This document shows, in pieces, positions 9,229 to 18,573 of a stretch of 29,336 nt of DNA. Each line of letters opens with the position of its first letter. Position 1 is the first letter of the stretch. The position numbers and the translations under genes were made by a program. The notes below the pieces were generated by a model. That model was given only the letters and a program-made list of their open reading frames with translations. It ran no database searches and was not told the origin of the DNA. This stretch comes from Bacteroidota bacterium (GTDB taxonomy: Bacteria > Bacteroidota > Bacteroidia > Sphingobacteriales > Sphingobacteriaceae), in the NCBI GenBank assembly GCA_013286985.1, contig JABDEQ010000024.1, positions 1 through 29,336 on the forward strand, written 5' to 3'.

Positions 9229-12222
9229 TTAAAAATTTGCGTTTAAACCAAGTTGATAAATACGCGGTCTCGGGAAGAAATTATTATCTAAACCGCCTGC
9301 TATTTCCGGATCTAAACCTTTGTAAGGGGTAATAACAAACACATTTTGCACGCCTGCGCTCAAACGTAATTTCAGTTTGTTTTTCAGATAGGTTGGGAAA
9401 GTATAACCCAGGTTCATATTATCCATCCTGAAAAATGAAGCATTCTGAATGTAGTAATCCGATTGATTGGTCATCAATGGTTGATTTGTAAATTGCGTTA
9501 AGCTTGCTGCTGTTGTTTGGTTTTGTAAATAACCCAATGATGAATGAACGCCAAAATAAGTGCTGTTTGCAGCTACGTTGTTGTAATCGTAATTACCCAG
9601 GCTTACTCTTCCTGAAAAGTTGAAATCAAATCTTTTGTAGCTAACATCTGAGTTAATACCCATGGTTACTGTAGGGTCAGGGCTTTTATCAAAATACATA
9701 TCGGCACTATTGATCACACCATCATGGTTACGGTCTACATAACCATCTTCAATCGGTTGTCCGTTTTTATTGTATATCTGTTGAAAAACATAATATGAAT
9801 TAACAGGCAACCCTACTGTATTGTATTGTATATCTCCTGATGTTGTTCCAACAATACCTGAATTTGGATTTACCTGAACATAACCTGGCTGGTTAGCGCT
9901 GCCTATGAGATTCGTAATTTTATTTTTGTTGAAACTTACGTTGTAACCCAGTTTCCAGTGCCAGTTTGTTTCGTCAATAATAATGGCATTTAAAGCTAAC
10001 TCAATACCTTTATTTTCCATACTACCAACGTTTTCAAGAACTTGTGAGCCAAAATTGGTTAATACCGGTACGGTAACCGTGTTAAGCAGGTTAGATGTTT
10101 TTTTGTAATAGCCATCAACACTACCGGTTAAACGGTTATTAAAAAAGCCGAAATCAATACCAATATTGCTGGTAGTAGTCGACTCCCATTTTATACCTGC
10201 ATCATATGGGTTAGGACGCAAAGTGTAATAAAACTGATCTCCGAATTGATATCTTGAAGATGCATCACTCTGTAAAAACACCGCCTGGTAAGGATAGTTG
10301 TTGTTACCTGTCAAATCCTGCTGGCCTGTAGTACCGTAACCCAAACGTAATTTAAGGGTTGAGAAAGTTTTGTTGCCTTTCATGAAGTCTTCATCCAGAA
10401 CTTTCCATGAAAATGCACCCGCCGGGAATACACCGAAACGGTATTGCGGACCGAATCTTGAAGTACCGTCGTCCCTTACGGTAAATGTAAGTTCGTATCT
10501 GTTTTTGAATGTGTAATTGGCCCTGCCAAAAAATGAAATTAATTTATAATCCGTTTTATAAGGGAACGATTTAATATCTGTTTCGTTATAATCAGCATTG
10601 ATAGAGTTACCATAAGTATAAAAATCAGAGAAAGAGTAACCACCGGTTACGTCAATTGTACTTGCAATTGATTTCAAATTCCTTTTATAGTTCAGGAAAA
10701 ACTCGGCCAAAGCATTGTGATTGCCGGTATTATAAGATATTTTTTGTCCGCCCAATGCAATTGGTAAGGACACCCATGGCGTATTGTCCAATACGTTATT
10801 GATGCCGAAAGTATATTCGTAATCATAACCGAGGTTCAGGTTTGCTGTCAATCCCTCAATACCAGGTATTTTGTAATCAAACTGCACGTTACCAATACTT
10901 CTTCTGCTGGTTGATTTATTGTCGGTTTCATCTAAACGGGCTACGGGATTGGCAGTAGCTAATGTAACCGGATCACCATTGATATTGGTATTTCCGGCAG
11001 TTGTCCATGTAGTATAACCTCTGTAGCGCGTATTGCCATTATAAACCGGTTGGGTTGGGTCATAATTTACAGCACTACCAACAGCTGCCTGATCTGCAAA
11101 ATCATTTGGGTTATATAATCCTTTAAGGTCTACGTGAACATTTAAAGTGTGATTAAAAAAGCTTGGATCTAAGTTGATACCCAACGTAGTACGCTGATAA
11201 TTATAGGTTTTTAAAATGCCATCGGCATCATCATAGCCTACAGACACACGGTAAGGCATGTTTTTGGCACTACCTGCAATGCTCAGGTTTTGATCGTTGC
11301 CAAACGCGTTTTGGTAAATCTGTTTCTGCCAATCGGTATTGGCATTACCCAGTAACGAGGTAACCGCTGTTTGACCGGGATAGGTTTCATTTACGATAGC
11401 TCGAAATTGCTGCGCATTGTATACCGGCACTTCTTTTGGAAGCACTGATAACGAAGCGGTTGTATTATAGTTGATGGTAAGGTTTTTTGTACCGCGTTTA
11501 GTAGTAATCATAATTACACCGCTCGATCCGCGTGAACCAAAGATTGCCGTTGCCGAAGCATCTTTCAAAACGGTAATATTTTCTACGTCATCAGGATTGA
11601 TAGCCGCCAGGATATTGGCGCTGCCACCCGGAATTTCGTTGCTCAGCGGAACACCGTCTACTACGATTAACGGATCGGTACTTGCATTTAATGAAGTGGT
11701 ACCGCGTATGCGGATGGTTGATGTATTACCAGGCGCACCAGAGTTTGAAATAATAGTAACACCAGCAAGCTTACCAGAAATAGCATCCTGAACCGAATTA
11801 ACGGCTCCCTGGTTAAAGTCTTTGGAGGTTACTACGTCAATTGCGCCTGTTGCATCGCTCTTTTTAATGGTTCCGTAACCAATAACGGCTACCTGGTTAA
11901 GTAAAACTGATGATGATTTGAGTTGCAGACTAACCGTTAGCGCACCGGTAACAGTTACCGGCTGCTCAAGTGGTTGATAACCGATAAAGTTTACAACAAG
12001 AACCTGCGCCCCTGATGGTGCGTTGTTCAATTTAAAATAACCGTTAATATCGGTTGCTGTACTTAGCGTGGTGCCCTTAACAGTAACGGTTGCGCCGGGA
12101 AGGGGAAGGCTGCTTTCGTCAATTATCCGGCCGGTAATTGTGCCTGTTTGGGCCATTACCGCGGCCGACAGACAAATAAAAAGCAACAGAAAAATGTACC
12201 TGAAAAAGTAAATCTGTTTCAT
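9229..12222 (-). CDS. susC: SusC/RagA TonB-dependent outer-membrane transporter
   Basis: 997 aa. Signal peptide 1-24 (ending AVMA|Q). Residues 27-102 are the carboxypeptidase-regulatory-like domain (GTITGRIIDESSLPLPGATV); a TonB-box-like VAVIGYGT stretch lies at 111-118; the plug covers about 120-245 with DPLIVVDGVPL (183-193) and the GSRGSSGVIMITTKRG block; the rest is the barrel, ending in LNANF. With SusD it imports oligosaccharides powered by TonB-ExbBD. First gene of the susC-susD-susE-GH31-GH13 operon; 211 bases separate it from the regulator gene, where its promoter must lie. Length and order of domains are normal for the family. Confidence 0.96.
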   Translation of the reverse strand: MKQIYFFRYIFLLLFICLSAAVMAQTGTITGRIIDESSLPLPGATVTVKGTTLSTATDINGYFKLNNAPSGAQVLVVNFIGYQPLEQPVTVTGALTVSLQLKSSSVLLNQVAVIGYGTIKKSDATGAIDVVTSKDFNQGAVNSVQDAISGKLAGVTIISNSGAPGNTSTIRIRGTTSLNASTDPLIVVDGVPLSNEIPGGSANILAAINPDDVENITVLKDASATAIFGSRGSSGVIMITTKRGTKNLTINYNTTASLSVLPKEVPVYNAQQFRAIVNETYPGQTAVTSLLGNANTDWQKQIYQNAFGNDQNLSIAGSAKNMPYRVSVGYDDADGILKTYNYQRTTLGINLDPSFFNHTLNVHVDLKGLYNPNDFADQAAVGSAVNYDPTQPVYNGNTRYRGYTTWTTAGNTNINGDPVTLATANPVARLDETDNKSTSRRSIGNVQFDYKIPGIEGLTANLNLGYDYEYTFGINNVLDNTPWVSLPIALGGQKISYNTGNHNALAEFFLNYKRNLKSIASTIDVTGGYSFSDFYTYGNSINADYNETDIKSFPYKTDYKLISFFGRANYTFKNRYELTFTVRDDGTSRFGPQYRFGVFPAGAFSWKVLDEDFMKGNKTFSTLKLRLGYGTTGQQDLTGNNNYPYQAVFLQSDASSRYQFGDQFYYTLRPNPYDAGIKWESTTTSNIGIDFGFFNNRLTGSVDGYYKKTSNLLNTVTVPVLTNFGSQVLENVGSMENKGIELALNAIIIDETNWHWKLGYNVSFNKNKITNLIGSANQPGYVQVNPNSGIVGTTSGDIQYNTVGLPVNSYYVFQQIYNKNGQPIEDGYVDRNHDGVINSADMYFDKSPDPTVTMGINSDVSYKRFDFNFSGRVSLGNYDYNNVAANSTYFGVHSSLGYLQNQTTAASLTQFTNQPLMTNQSDYYIQNASFFRMDNMNLGYTFPTYLKNKLKLRLSAGVQNVFVITPYKGLDPEIAGGLDNNFFPRPRIYQLGLNANF

Positions 12223-12296
12223 TAATTTATTGGTTTAATATTGGTTTATAAATGAATTTGACTGGTTACCAAATCCAATTCAAAGAAAAGAGGATG

Positions 12297-12328
12297 AAAA
12301 ACTAATACCAATAGTAAGAGAAGTCAAT
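12297..12328 (-). promoter_or_regulatory. Possible susC promoter
   Basis: On the minus strand, ATTG (12325-12328), a 20-base spacer and TAGTTTTT (12297-12304) fit the Bacteroidota pattern TTTG-19/21-TAnnTTTG with one mismatch in each box. Start of transcription would be near 12293, giving a leader of about 70 bases. Weak call: the region is AT-rich and near matches arise by chance. Confidence 0.3.
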
Positions 12329-12433
12329 ATAGAAAGTTATTATTGATTATTAATTACAATAATCTCATAATCAACAACTTATGAAACAGCAAAACAGGCT
12401 CAATATAGATTTTCGGATTGGCAGAAACGCGTT

Positions 12434-14059
12434 TTAAACGGCTTCGATAGCCATTATATGGTTATCAAACTCGTCATTAGCCACAAATGATTTGTTTTTG
12501 ATGCGGTTTTTATAGGAGTAAATAGTATTAACGGAATAACCGAGCAATTTTGCAATCCGGTCGTTATCATGAATACCCATCCTGATGAGGGCAAATATGC
12601 GGTGCTCGGTGCTTAGTAATTGTCCTTCGGGAATAAGGATTTCATTGTCGCCGTTAAACAGGGCATCAAACTTGTGTATAAAATCAGGGAACAAACGAAG
12701 AAAAACTTTATCGAAAGTGTGGAACAATTGATGCCTTTCATCTTCCAAATTGAGTTTTTTAACGGCAGCATGTGCATCTTCGTACCTTTTGCTGCTCAGT
12801 TTTTTATCCAGCGATGTTTGGAAGCTCTCGAGCTTTTCAATATAAATGGTGTTAATGTTAAAGTAATAGCCAATGTATTCGTTTTTAATTTTATTGGCTG
12901 TACTTAAATTTTTGTTTAATTCTTCAAGTGCTTTATTGTTTTCCTGCAATGATATATTGGCTTCTTTTATCAGGTTATCGGCAATGCGCAGCTTTTTCAG
13001 TTGCATAAATATGATCACCGCAAACAAAACCACAAAAATTACCAGTACAGTAATAATGGACGAATAAATAATGAGCGATTTCCGCTGCTGCTCTACGGCC
13101 GTCATTCGCTGAGCTTCTATAATAGGCAATATACTGCTTATGGTTACCTGCCTATGCCGGGCGCCATAAAAGTTTGCCTCATCAACCGCCTGGTTAATAT
13201 AGGTGTAGGCATTTTTTAAATCGCCTTTTTTATATAGATAATCAGCTACTTTATAAATAGCAACCGTTTCTTTTGTGGCCGACTGAATATCTGATATTGC
13301 CGCCTGTATTAATAAGTCAATAGATTGATCCTTATGCCCCAGTTCCTCATAAATAAAGCTGAGGCAGCACGCGTTTATTGCAAACTGATGCGGAGTAAGA
13401 TTTTTTATATTAAGCAAAGATTCATAGTCGTTCACTCCTTCCGGGTAATTGCCCAAACGCAGATCTTTCAGCCCTTTTGATGCCAGGTAAGCATACGCGC
13501 CGGGCTGGCTCAGCGCCAATGCAGAATCTACACATTTAATTCCCGCCGGATTATAAATGGCCGAGTAATCGCCATTACGATCAAAATCCGACCAATCAAA
13601 ATAACTGCGTGCTTTTAAAAAGTAATACTCAACTTTATTGGCATCCGAAAGCAGGCTGACATCAATACTGTTTAGTTTTTCGATGGTTTCTTTGAACATA
13701 CCCGACGAAATCAAAGTAAATCCTACCTGCATTTTAGCCGATGCCAAAAGAGCGGGATCGTTGAGCTGCGTTGCGGCTAATTCTAACTTTTTGGCGTAAT
13801 TGTAAGCAGAATCGTAACTAAAGTTTTTATATTCATTAAATAGCAGCTCATACAAGCCGTATTTCTGTCGCAGATCATTAACCTTATTCAGTTTTTTGTT
13901 TAGCGCTTCAATCCTGTCTTGTTTCTGTTTAACAAAAACATCTTTGTCTGCTAAAACAGCATTTAATTTATTGAGCAGGCTATCTGTAGAAGTTTGAGCG
14001 TAGGTAAAGTGCGACGCACAGAAAAACAAACAAAAAAGAATAGAGAATCGGGACTTCAT
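12434..14059 (-). CDS. susR: SusR-like membrane-spanning transcription regulator (DUF6377-type)
   Basis: 541 aa. Signal peptide 1-21 (FTYAQ), a helical TPR-like periplasmic region (about 25-315), one membrane helix (329-352), a coiled coil (353-390, rich in Lys, Glu, Asn and Leu), a linker, and a C-terminal helix-turn-helix (481-524) of the LuxR/GerE kind (STEHRIFALIRMGIHDNDRI, then LLGYSVNTIYSYKNRIKNKS). This is the plan and approximate length of B. thetaiotaomicron SusR, which senses maltose or its oligomers in the periplasm and activates sus genes. It sits upstream of susC on the same strand with its own candidate promoter. The sensing ligand is inferred from context. The gene symbol is by analogy of architecture and position. 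Confidence 0.8.
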   Translation of the reverse strand: MKSRFSILFCLFFCASHFTYAQTSTDSLLNKLNAVLADKDVFVKQKQDRIEALNKKLNKVNDLRQKYGLYELLFNEYKNFSYDSAYNYAKKLELAATQLNDPALLASAKMQVGFTLISSGMFKETIEKLNSIDVSLLSDANKVEYYFLKARSYFDWSDFDRNGDYSAIYNPAGIKCVDSALALSQPGAYAYLASKGLKDLRLGNYPEGVNDYESLLNIKNLTPHQFAINACCLSFIYEELGHKDQSIDLLIQAAISDIQSATKETVAIYKVADYLYKKGDLKNAYTYINQAVDEANFYGARHRQVTISSILPIIEAQRMTAVEQQRKSLIIYSSIITVLVIFVVLFAVIIFMQLKKLRIADNLIKEANISLQENNKALEELNKNLSTANKIKNEYIGYYFNINTIYIEKLESFQTSLDKKLSSKRYEDAHAAVKKLNLEDERHQLFHTFDKVFLRLFPDFIHKFDALFNGDNEILIPEGQLLSTEHRIFALIRMGIHDNDRIAKLLGYSVNTIYSYKNRIKNKSFVANDEFDNHIMAIEAV

Positions 14060-14067
14060 TTATAATT

Positions 14068-14130
14068 GGATACCTTAAAGATATAAAAAACTTTCAAAGT
14101 TATATCTCCGCAGCAAAAGACAAGGTATCC
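14068..14130. repeat. Perfect 9-bp inverted repeat around the susR promoter
   Basis: GGATACCTT (14068-14076) and AAGGTATCC (14122-14130), separated by 45 bases. The right arm overlaps the candidate -33 box and the left arm lies in the leader of the SusR-like gene, so a bound protein could block or loop the promoter. Confidence 0.6.
14095..14124 (-). promoter_or_regulatory. Candidate promoter of the SusR-like gene
   Basis: TAACTTTG (14095-14102, minus strand) is an exact match to the Bacteroidota -7 consensus TAnnTTTG; CTTG (14121-14124) sits 18 bases upstream as a slightly close, imperfect -33 box. The leader to ATG 14059 would be about 33 bases. Confidence 0.5.
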
Positions 14131-14374
14131 AGGGTAAATTTATTTCCATTTTTTCTTCAACAAATTAACACATCACAAAACATCGTCATCTCCTCAACTC
14201 CTGTTTTTCCGTTTCAATGCAGGCAGACGATATCTATAAATCACCAACTATTTTATCAGCTTATTTTGGACGCTATAATTTTTTTACTGTACTTTTACTA
14301 AAGGATGATATACCATTCATCCACAACCAATTAGCACATACCTCCCTTTTTAATATTAACGTTGTACTGATCTG

Positions 14375-14406
14375 TTTTAACCGGATCCAGTTAGATAATA
14401 TATTTC
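14375..14406 (+). promoter_or_regulatory. Candidate promoter of the DUF3108-like gene
   Basis: TTTT (14375-14378), a 20-base spacer and TATATTTC (14399-14406) match the Bacteroidota pattern with one mismatch per box. The leader would be only about 15 bases. This supports the start at 14424 rather than an upstream ATG at 14217. Confidence 0.4.
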
Positions 14407-14423
14407 ACACTAAACATAAAACC

Positions 14424-15149
14424 ATGAAAAAATTATTGATAACCACTCTTATTTGCTTGATTATAACCAAAGGTTTATTTGCCCAGGATTGCCTGCACTA
14501 TTTGTATCTGCAAAAAGACAAAATCATTGAAATGACTGGCTATAGTAAAAAGGGCGACGTTCTTTCAAAAACCTCAGCAAAAGTTATTGATGTAAAAACA
14601 GCAGGAGGAACAGCCACCGCAAATGTGGTAACCGATATATTTGATAAAAACGGAAAACAATTGGGAACAACAAACACGGATTACAAATGCGATGGCAGTA
14701 GTGTAAGTGTACAAATGCATTTTGATGGCGACAAGACACAAGACAAATCAGCCACCATGAATATAAACGTGACCGGCAATATGACCGAGCAATACCCTCT
14801 GGATATGAAAGTAGGCGATCATTTAAAAGATTACACCTCGCAGGTACAAATGATTCATGGCACTACGGCAACCGTTAAAGTAACTGACAGAATAGTTGAG
14901 GCCAAAGAAAACCTCACCACACCGGCTGGCACATGGGAGTGTTTCAGAATAAGCTATAAATCAACAATAACTACCACCGTTGCAAAAAGTAGTTCTGATA
15001 CGGCAAACAAATTCAATGCAGTTTTTAATAAATTGGGTATCAAACCACCATCATCAACCAACGAAACTACTATTTGGTATGTGCCCGGTTTTGCAGTTAT
15101 TAAAATACTAACAAAAAACGGATATATTGAATTAACAGGTCTTAAATAA
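14424..15149 (+). CDS. Secreted DUF3108/TapB-like protein
   Basis: 241 aa from ATG 14424, chosen because MKKLLITTLICLIITKGLFA is a clean signal peptide; an in-frame ATG at 14217 would bury it behind 69 residues of unlikely sequence. The mature protein is beta-rich, with KVGDHLKDYTSQVQM, a TPAGTWECFRISY segment and a closing WYVPGFAVIKILTKNG, the pattern of DUF3108-like proteins annotated as TapB family in Sphingobacteria. Function unknown; a periplasmic beta-barrel or sheet that binds something hydrophobic is a guess. It is the only plus-strand gene and stands alone, convergent with the ThuA-like gene with a 9-base gap and no clear terminator between them. Confidence 0.78.
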   Translation: MKKLLITTLICLIITKGLFAQDCLHYLYLQKDKIIEMTGYSKKGDVLSKTSAKVIDVKTAGGTATANVVTDIFDKNGKQLGTTNTDYKCDGSSVSVQMHFDGDKTQDKSATMNINVTGNMTEQYPLDMKVGDHLKDYTSQVQMIHGTTATVKVTDRIVEAKENLTTPAGTWECFRISYKSTITTTVAKSSSDTANKFNAVFNKLGIKPPSSTNETTIWYVPGFAVIKILTKNGYIELTGLK

Positions 15150-15158
15150 AGATAGCTG

Positions 15159-15920
15159 TTACCGCCCGGCGGCCCAGAAAATAGCGTTGGTAAAAATTTT
15201 CACGTAAACCGGGTTATCAAAAAGAGTCGGTGAATGCCCCATAAAGATATAGATATTGCGGGCCTTAAAATGCTCGTTTGTCCAGATTACCGGATGATCG
15301 CCCATTTTTATATCGCCTTGTGGCTGATAGGTTGATTCGTTAACGCTGGCTATAACATGCACATTGGGGCGCGGGCTTTTGTTATAGGTATACCATTCTT
15401 CTTTTTCGATAGTGAAAGATGCAGGCACATTTTTCATAACCGGATTACCGCTATCCTCCACATTAACTGTTCCGCTGGCGAAAGTAGCTATGTAATTTTT
15501 GAAGGTGATATCGCCCATAAACGTCGAAAACCATTGCCACATTGGGTAGCCATCAAACTCACCCAAAAGTGTAGCATGGTGAAAACCTATCCACCCTCCC
15601 TGTCCGCGTTCAATATAATTTTGAAATGCTGTTACCGCTTTAGCAGTCCAGGCATAGGGCGCATAATCCAACTGGATAAACAACTGGTAATTGCTCAAAA
15701 AGGCGCTATCTATTTTGTCTGTATTTTGAATATAATCAATGGTAAATCCGCTATCCACAGCCAGCTTGTCTAACCAAATTTTTGCCCTTTTTGAATACTC
15801 AATATGGTGCCCTCCATTTTCATAAAGCGCCAATACCTTAAAGTGCTTTGACGAAACCTGCGCAATAACATTGGTACCTATTAAAATGCTTGCCAGAGTA
15901 AGGAAAACCAGTTTTTTCAT
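15159..15920 (-). CDS. Secreted ThuA-like domain protein
   Basis: 253 aa. Signal peptide 1-20 (NVIA|Q). The rest is a single ThuA-like fold (class I glutamine-amidotransferase-like): KVLALYENGGHHIEYSKRA at the start, the middle GQGGWIGFHHATLLGEFDGYP (about 105-125), a VIWTNEH segment, and the closing GHSPTLFDNPVY with FTNAIFWAAG. ThuA was first linked to trehalose use, and secreted members in Bacteroidota often sit with sugar-degrading enzymes; the chemistry is not established. A 73-base gap separates it from the phosphoketolase gene upstream, so co-transcription is possible. A 6-bp stem (TTCGGG/CCCGAA) lies just before its ATG. Confidence 0.85.
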   Translation of the reverse strand: MKKLVFLTLASILIGTNVIAQVSSKHFKVLALYENGGHHIEYSKRAKIWLDKLAVDSGFTIDYIQNTDKIDSAFLSNYQLFIQLDYAPYAWTAKAVTAFQNYIERGQGGWIGFHHATLLGEFDGYPMWQWFSTFMGDITFKNYIATFASGTVNVEDSGNPVMKNVPASFTIEKEEWYTYNKSPRPNVHVIASVNESTYQPQGDIKMGDHPVIWTNEHFKARNIYIFMGHSPTLFDNPVYVKIFTNAIFWAAGR

Positions 15921-15993
15921 TCGGGATATTTAACTACCCCCGAAAATAGAACAATATTTGGTTATGCCAAAGTGATGCAATTTAATACCTCTA

Positions 15994-18387
15994 TCATTTT
16001 GATCGTTTTGTCCATTTCCAATCCCGCACTTCTGGCATATCAATACCGTTCTTTTTGATATAGATGCTATGCTCAATCAATTTATCCTTTAGCTCCTGTT
16101 TTAAATACGCAGTGGTATCGCCTAATTGCGGCAACCTGTCTATTACATCAAGGGCCAGATTAAAGCGATCCATCTCGTTTAGCACGGTCATATCAAACGG
16201 TGTGGTAATAGTTCCTTCTTCTTTATAACCCCGTACATGAATATTATCATGGTTGGTTCGTTTGTAAGTAAGGCGATGAATTAACCAGGGATAAGCATGA
16301 AAAGCAAATATTACGGGCTTATCTTTAGTAAACAACGAGTCGAAATCCTTATCGCTTAAACCGTGGGGATGTTCGGTTTCCGGTTGTAACTTCATCAAAT
16401 CCACCACATTCACTACGCGTATTTTTAAATCGGGTAATTTTTCTTTTAGGATGGATACGGCAGCCAGGGTTTCCAAAGTAGGCACATCCCCGGCGCAGCC
16501 CATCACAACATCGGGCTCAATGCCTTCGTCATTACCGGCCCAGCCCCATATACCTATCCCTTTGGTGCAATGAACCGTTGCTTCGTCAATAGTTAACCAC
16601 TGCGGCGAGGGGTGTTTGCCTGCCACCACCACATTTACATAATGCTTACTTTTTAAGCAATGATCCATTACCGATAAAAGGCAATTGGCATCGGGCGGGA
16701 GATAAACGCGAACTACAGAAGCCTTTTTATTTACCACATGATCAATAAAACCAGGATCCTGATGCGTAAATCCGTTATGATCCTGCCGCCACACATGCGA
16801 TGCCAGCAGGATATTTAATGAGGCAATTTTTCGTCGCCATTGCAGCCCGGCAGTTACCTTAAGCCATTTGGCATGCTGGTTAAACATGGAATCAATAATA
16901 TGAATAAAGGCTTCATAGCAATTAAACAAACCATGCCTGCCAGTAAGCAGGTAGCCTTCCAGCCATCCTTCACATTGATGCTCGCTCAGCATTTCTATTA
17001 CGCGGCCATCAGCCTTTAAAAACTCATCGGTATCCATTACCTCAGCTTGCCATTGCCGGTTGGTAACTTCAAATACAGCATTCAGCTTGTTTGAAAGCGT
17101 TTCATCCGGCCCAAATAACCGGAAGTTTCTTCCTTCCTGATTCATTTTAACAATGTCCCTGATAAATGTTCCCAAAACAAGCGTATCTCCCGGTCCGGTT
17201 TGCCCTCTGTCTTTTAATTCGAGTCCGTAATCGCAAAAATCGGGCATACGCAACTCTTTCAGCATTATACCACCATTGGTATGCGGGTTGGCTCCCATTC
17301 TGCGCAGCCCTTTTGGCGCCAGATCCTCCAATTCGGGTATAAGACGACCATCCTCATCAAAAAGCTCTTCGGGCTTATAACTCTTTAGCCAATCTTCCAG
17401 CTGTTTTAAATGCTCGGGATTACTGGCCGGATCAGTTATCGGAACCTGGTGCGCCCTGAAAGTACCCTCAATAGGCAAACCGTTAACAAATTTTGGGCCC
17501 GTCCATCCTTTTGGGGTTTTTAAAATTATCATTGGCCAGCAGGGTCTTTTTGCATTTTTATTTTCGGCGGCATTGGTTTTTATCGTTTTAATTTCGGCAA
17601 TCACCTTATCCAATAACTGGGCCATTTCGGCATGCATCTTCATCGGGTCATCGCCTTCAATTAAATAAGGATTCCATCCGTAGCCTTTAAATAAACTTTC
17701 CAGTTCTTCATCGCCAATCCGTGCCAATACCGTAGGGTTTGCAATTTTATAACCATTAAGGTGGAGTATGGGCAATACCACACCATCCGTTACCGGATTA
17801 AGAAATTTATTGGAATGCCATGCCGTAGCCAGCGGGCCGGTTTCCGCTTCGCCATCACCAACTATGCACGATACAATTAAATCAGGATTATCAAACACCG
17901 CACCAAATGCATGGCTTAACGAATAACCCAACTCACCACCCTCGTGCATTGAACCGGGGCACTCGGGCGAAACGTGGCTGGGAATACCACCCGGAAAAGA
18001 AAATTGAGTAAATAGCTTTTTCAGGCCTTCTTCATTTTGGCCAATATTGGGATAAACCTCGCTGTAGGTGCCCTCCAGATAAGTGTTACTTACCAATGCC
18101 GGGCCTCCATGCCCCGGCCCCGAAATATAAAACATATCCAGATCATACTTTTTAATGATGCGGTTGAGGTGTACGTAAATAAAATTTTGCCCTGGAGTAG
18201 TACCCCAATGGCCCAACAACATCCGTTTAATGTGTTCGGGTTTTAAGGGTTCCTTCAACAGCGGGTTATCGAACAGATAAATTTGCCCCACAGACAGGTA
18301 GTTTGCTGCACGCCAGTAGGCGTTTATTTTACTTAAAAGCTCCGCGTAGGGATCATTTTTTACTATTCCGGCATGTTTTGTTTCCAT
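15994..18387 (-). CDS. xfp: Xylulose-5-phosphate/fructose-6-phosphate phosphoketolase
   Basis: 797 aa, normal family length. It splits xylulose-5-P (and usually fructose-6-P) with phosphate into acetyl phosphate plus glyceraldehyde-3-P (or erythrose-4-P), using thiamine diphosphate and Mg2+ in the cytosol. Visible motifs: [11 protein letters not shown] (59-69), GPGHGGP (90-96), [20 protein letters not shown] (137-156), the ThDP signature GDGEAETG (177-184) with NGYKIANPT (211-219), and [17 protein letters not shown] in the C-terminal half. It would feed sugar carbon to acetyl phosphate; no acetate kinase or phosphotransacetylase gene is in the window. The DUF2252 gene lies 186 bases upstream on the same strand. 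Confidence 0.97.
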   Translation of the reverse strand: METKHAGIVKNDPYAELLSKINAYWRAANYLSVGQIYLFDNPLLKEPLKPEHIKRMLLGHWGTTPGQNFIYVHLNRIIKKYDLDMFYISGPGHGGPALVSNTYLEGTYSEVYPNIGQNEEGLKKLFTQFSFPGGIPSHVSPECPGSMHEGGELGYSLSHAFGAVFDNPDLIVSCIVGDGEAETGPLATAWHSNKFLNPVTDGVVLPILHLNGYKIANPTVLARIGDEELESLFKGYGWNPYLIEGDDPMKMHAEMAQLLDKVIAEIKTIKTNAAENKNAKRPCWPMIILKTPKGWTGPKFVNGLPIEGTFRAHQVPITDPASNPEHLKQLEDWLKSYKPEELFDEDGRLIPELEDLAPKGLRRMGANPHTNGGIMLKELRMPDFCDYGLELKDRGQTGPGDTLVLGTFIRDIVKMNQEGRNFRLFGPDETLSNKLNAVFEVTNRQWQAEVMDTDEFLKADGRVIEMLSEHQCEGWLEGYLLTGRHGLFNCYEAFIHIIDSMFNQHAKWLKVTAGLQWRRKIASLNILLASHVWRQDHNGFTHQDPGFIDHVVNKKASVVRVYLPPDANCLLSVMDHCLKSKHYVNVVVAGKHPSPQWLTIDEATVHCTKGIGIWGWAGNDEGIEPDVVMGCAGDVPTLETLAAVSILKEKLPDLKIRVVNVVDLMKLQPETEHPHGLSDKDFDSLFTKDKPVIFAFHAYPWLIHRLTYKRTNHDNIHVRGYKEEGTITTPFDMTVLNEMDRFNLALDVIDRLPQLGDTTAYLKQELKDKLIEHSIYIKKNGIDMPEVRDWKWTKRSK

Positions 18388-18573
18388 ATTTAACAGATCA
18401 TTGGTAAAATGTTGATATCGTTTTATTGTTTTTTATCCACGTTTTCATAGTTCAGGCTACGCCCGATTTTTTATAAAGCACCATGCAGCAGTGACAAGGT
18501 ATCAGCAGAATTCATTTTAAAGAATAAGTGTTTGATGATTGAACAGAAAGAAAAGGAAAGTGTTGGATTTATT

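Noticed and set aside
14217..14423. Upstream in-frame extension of the DUF3108-like gene from an ATG at 14217
   Set aside because: It would hide a clear signal peptide starting at 14424, and a promoter-like pair lies inside the extension.
15921..15945. TTCGGG/CCCGAA stem between the ThuA-like and phosphoketolase genes as a terminator
   Set aside because: Only six pairs, no T-run, and it abuts the ThuA start codon.
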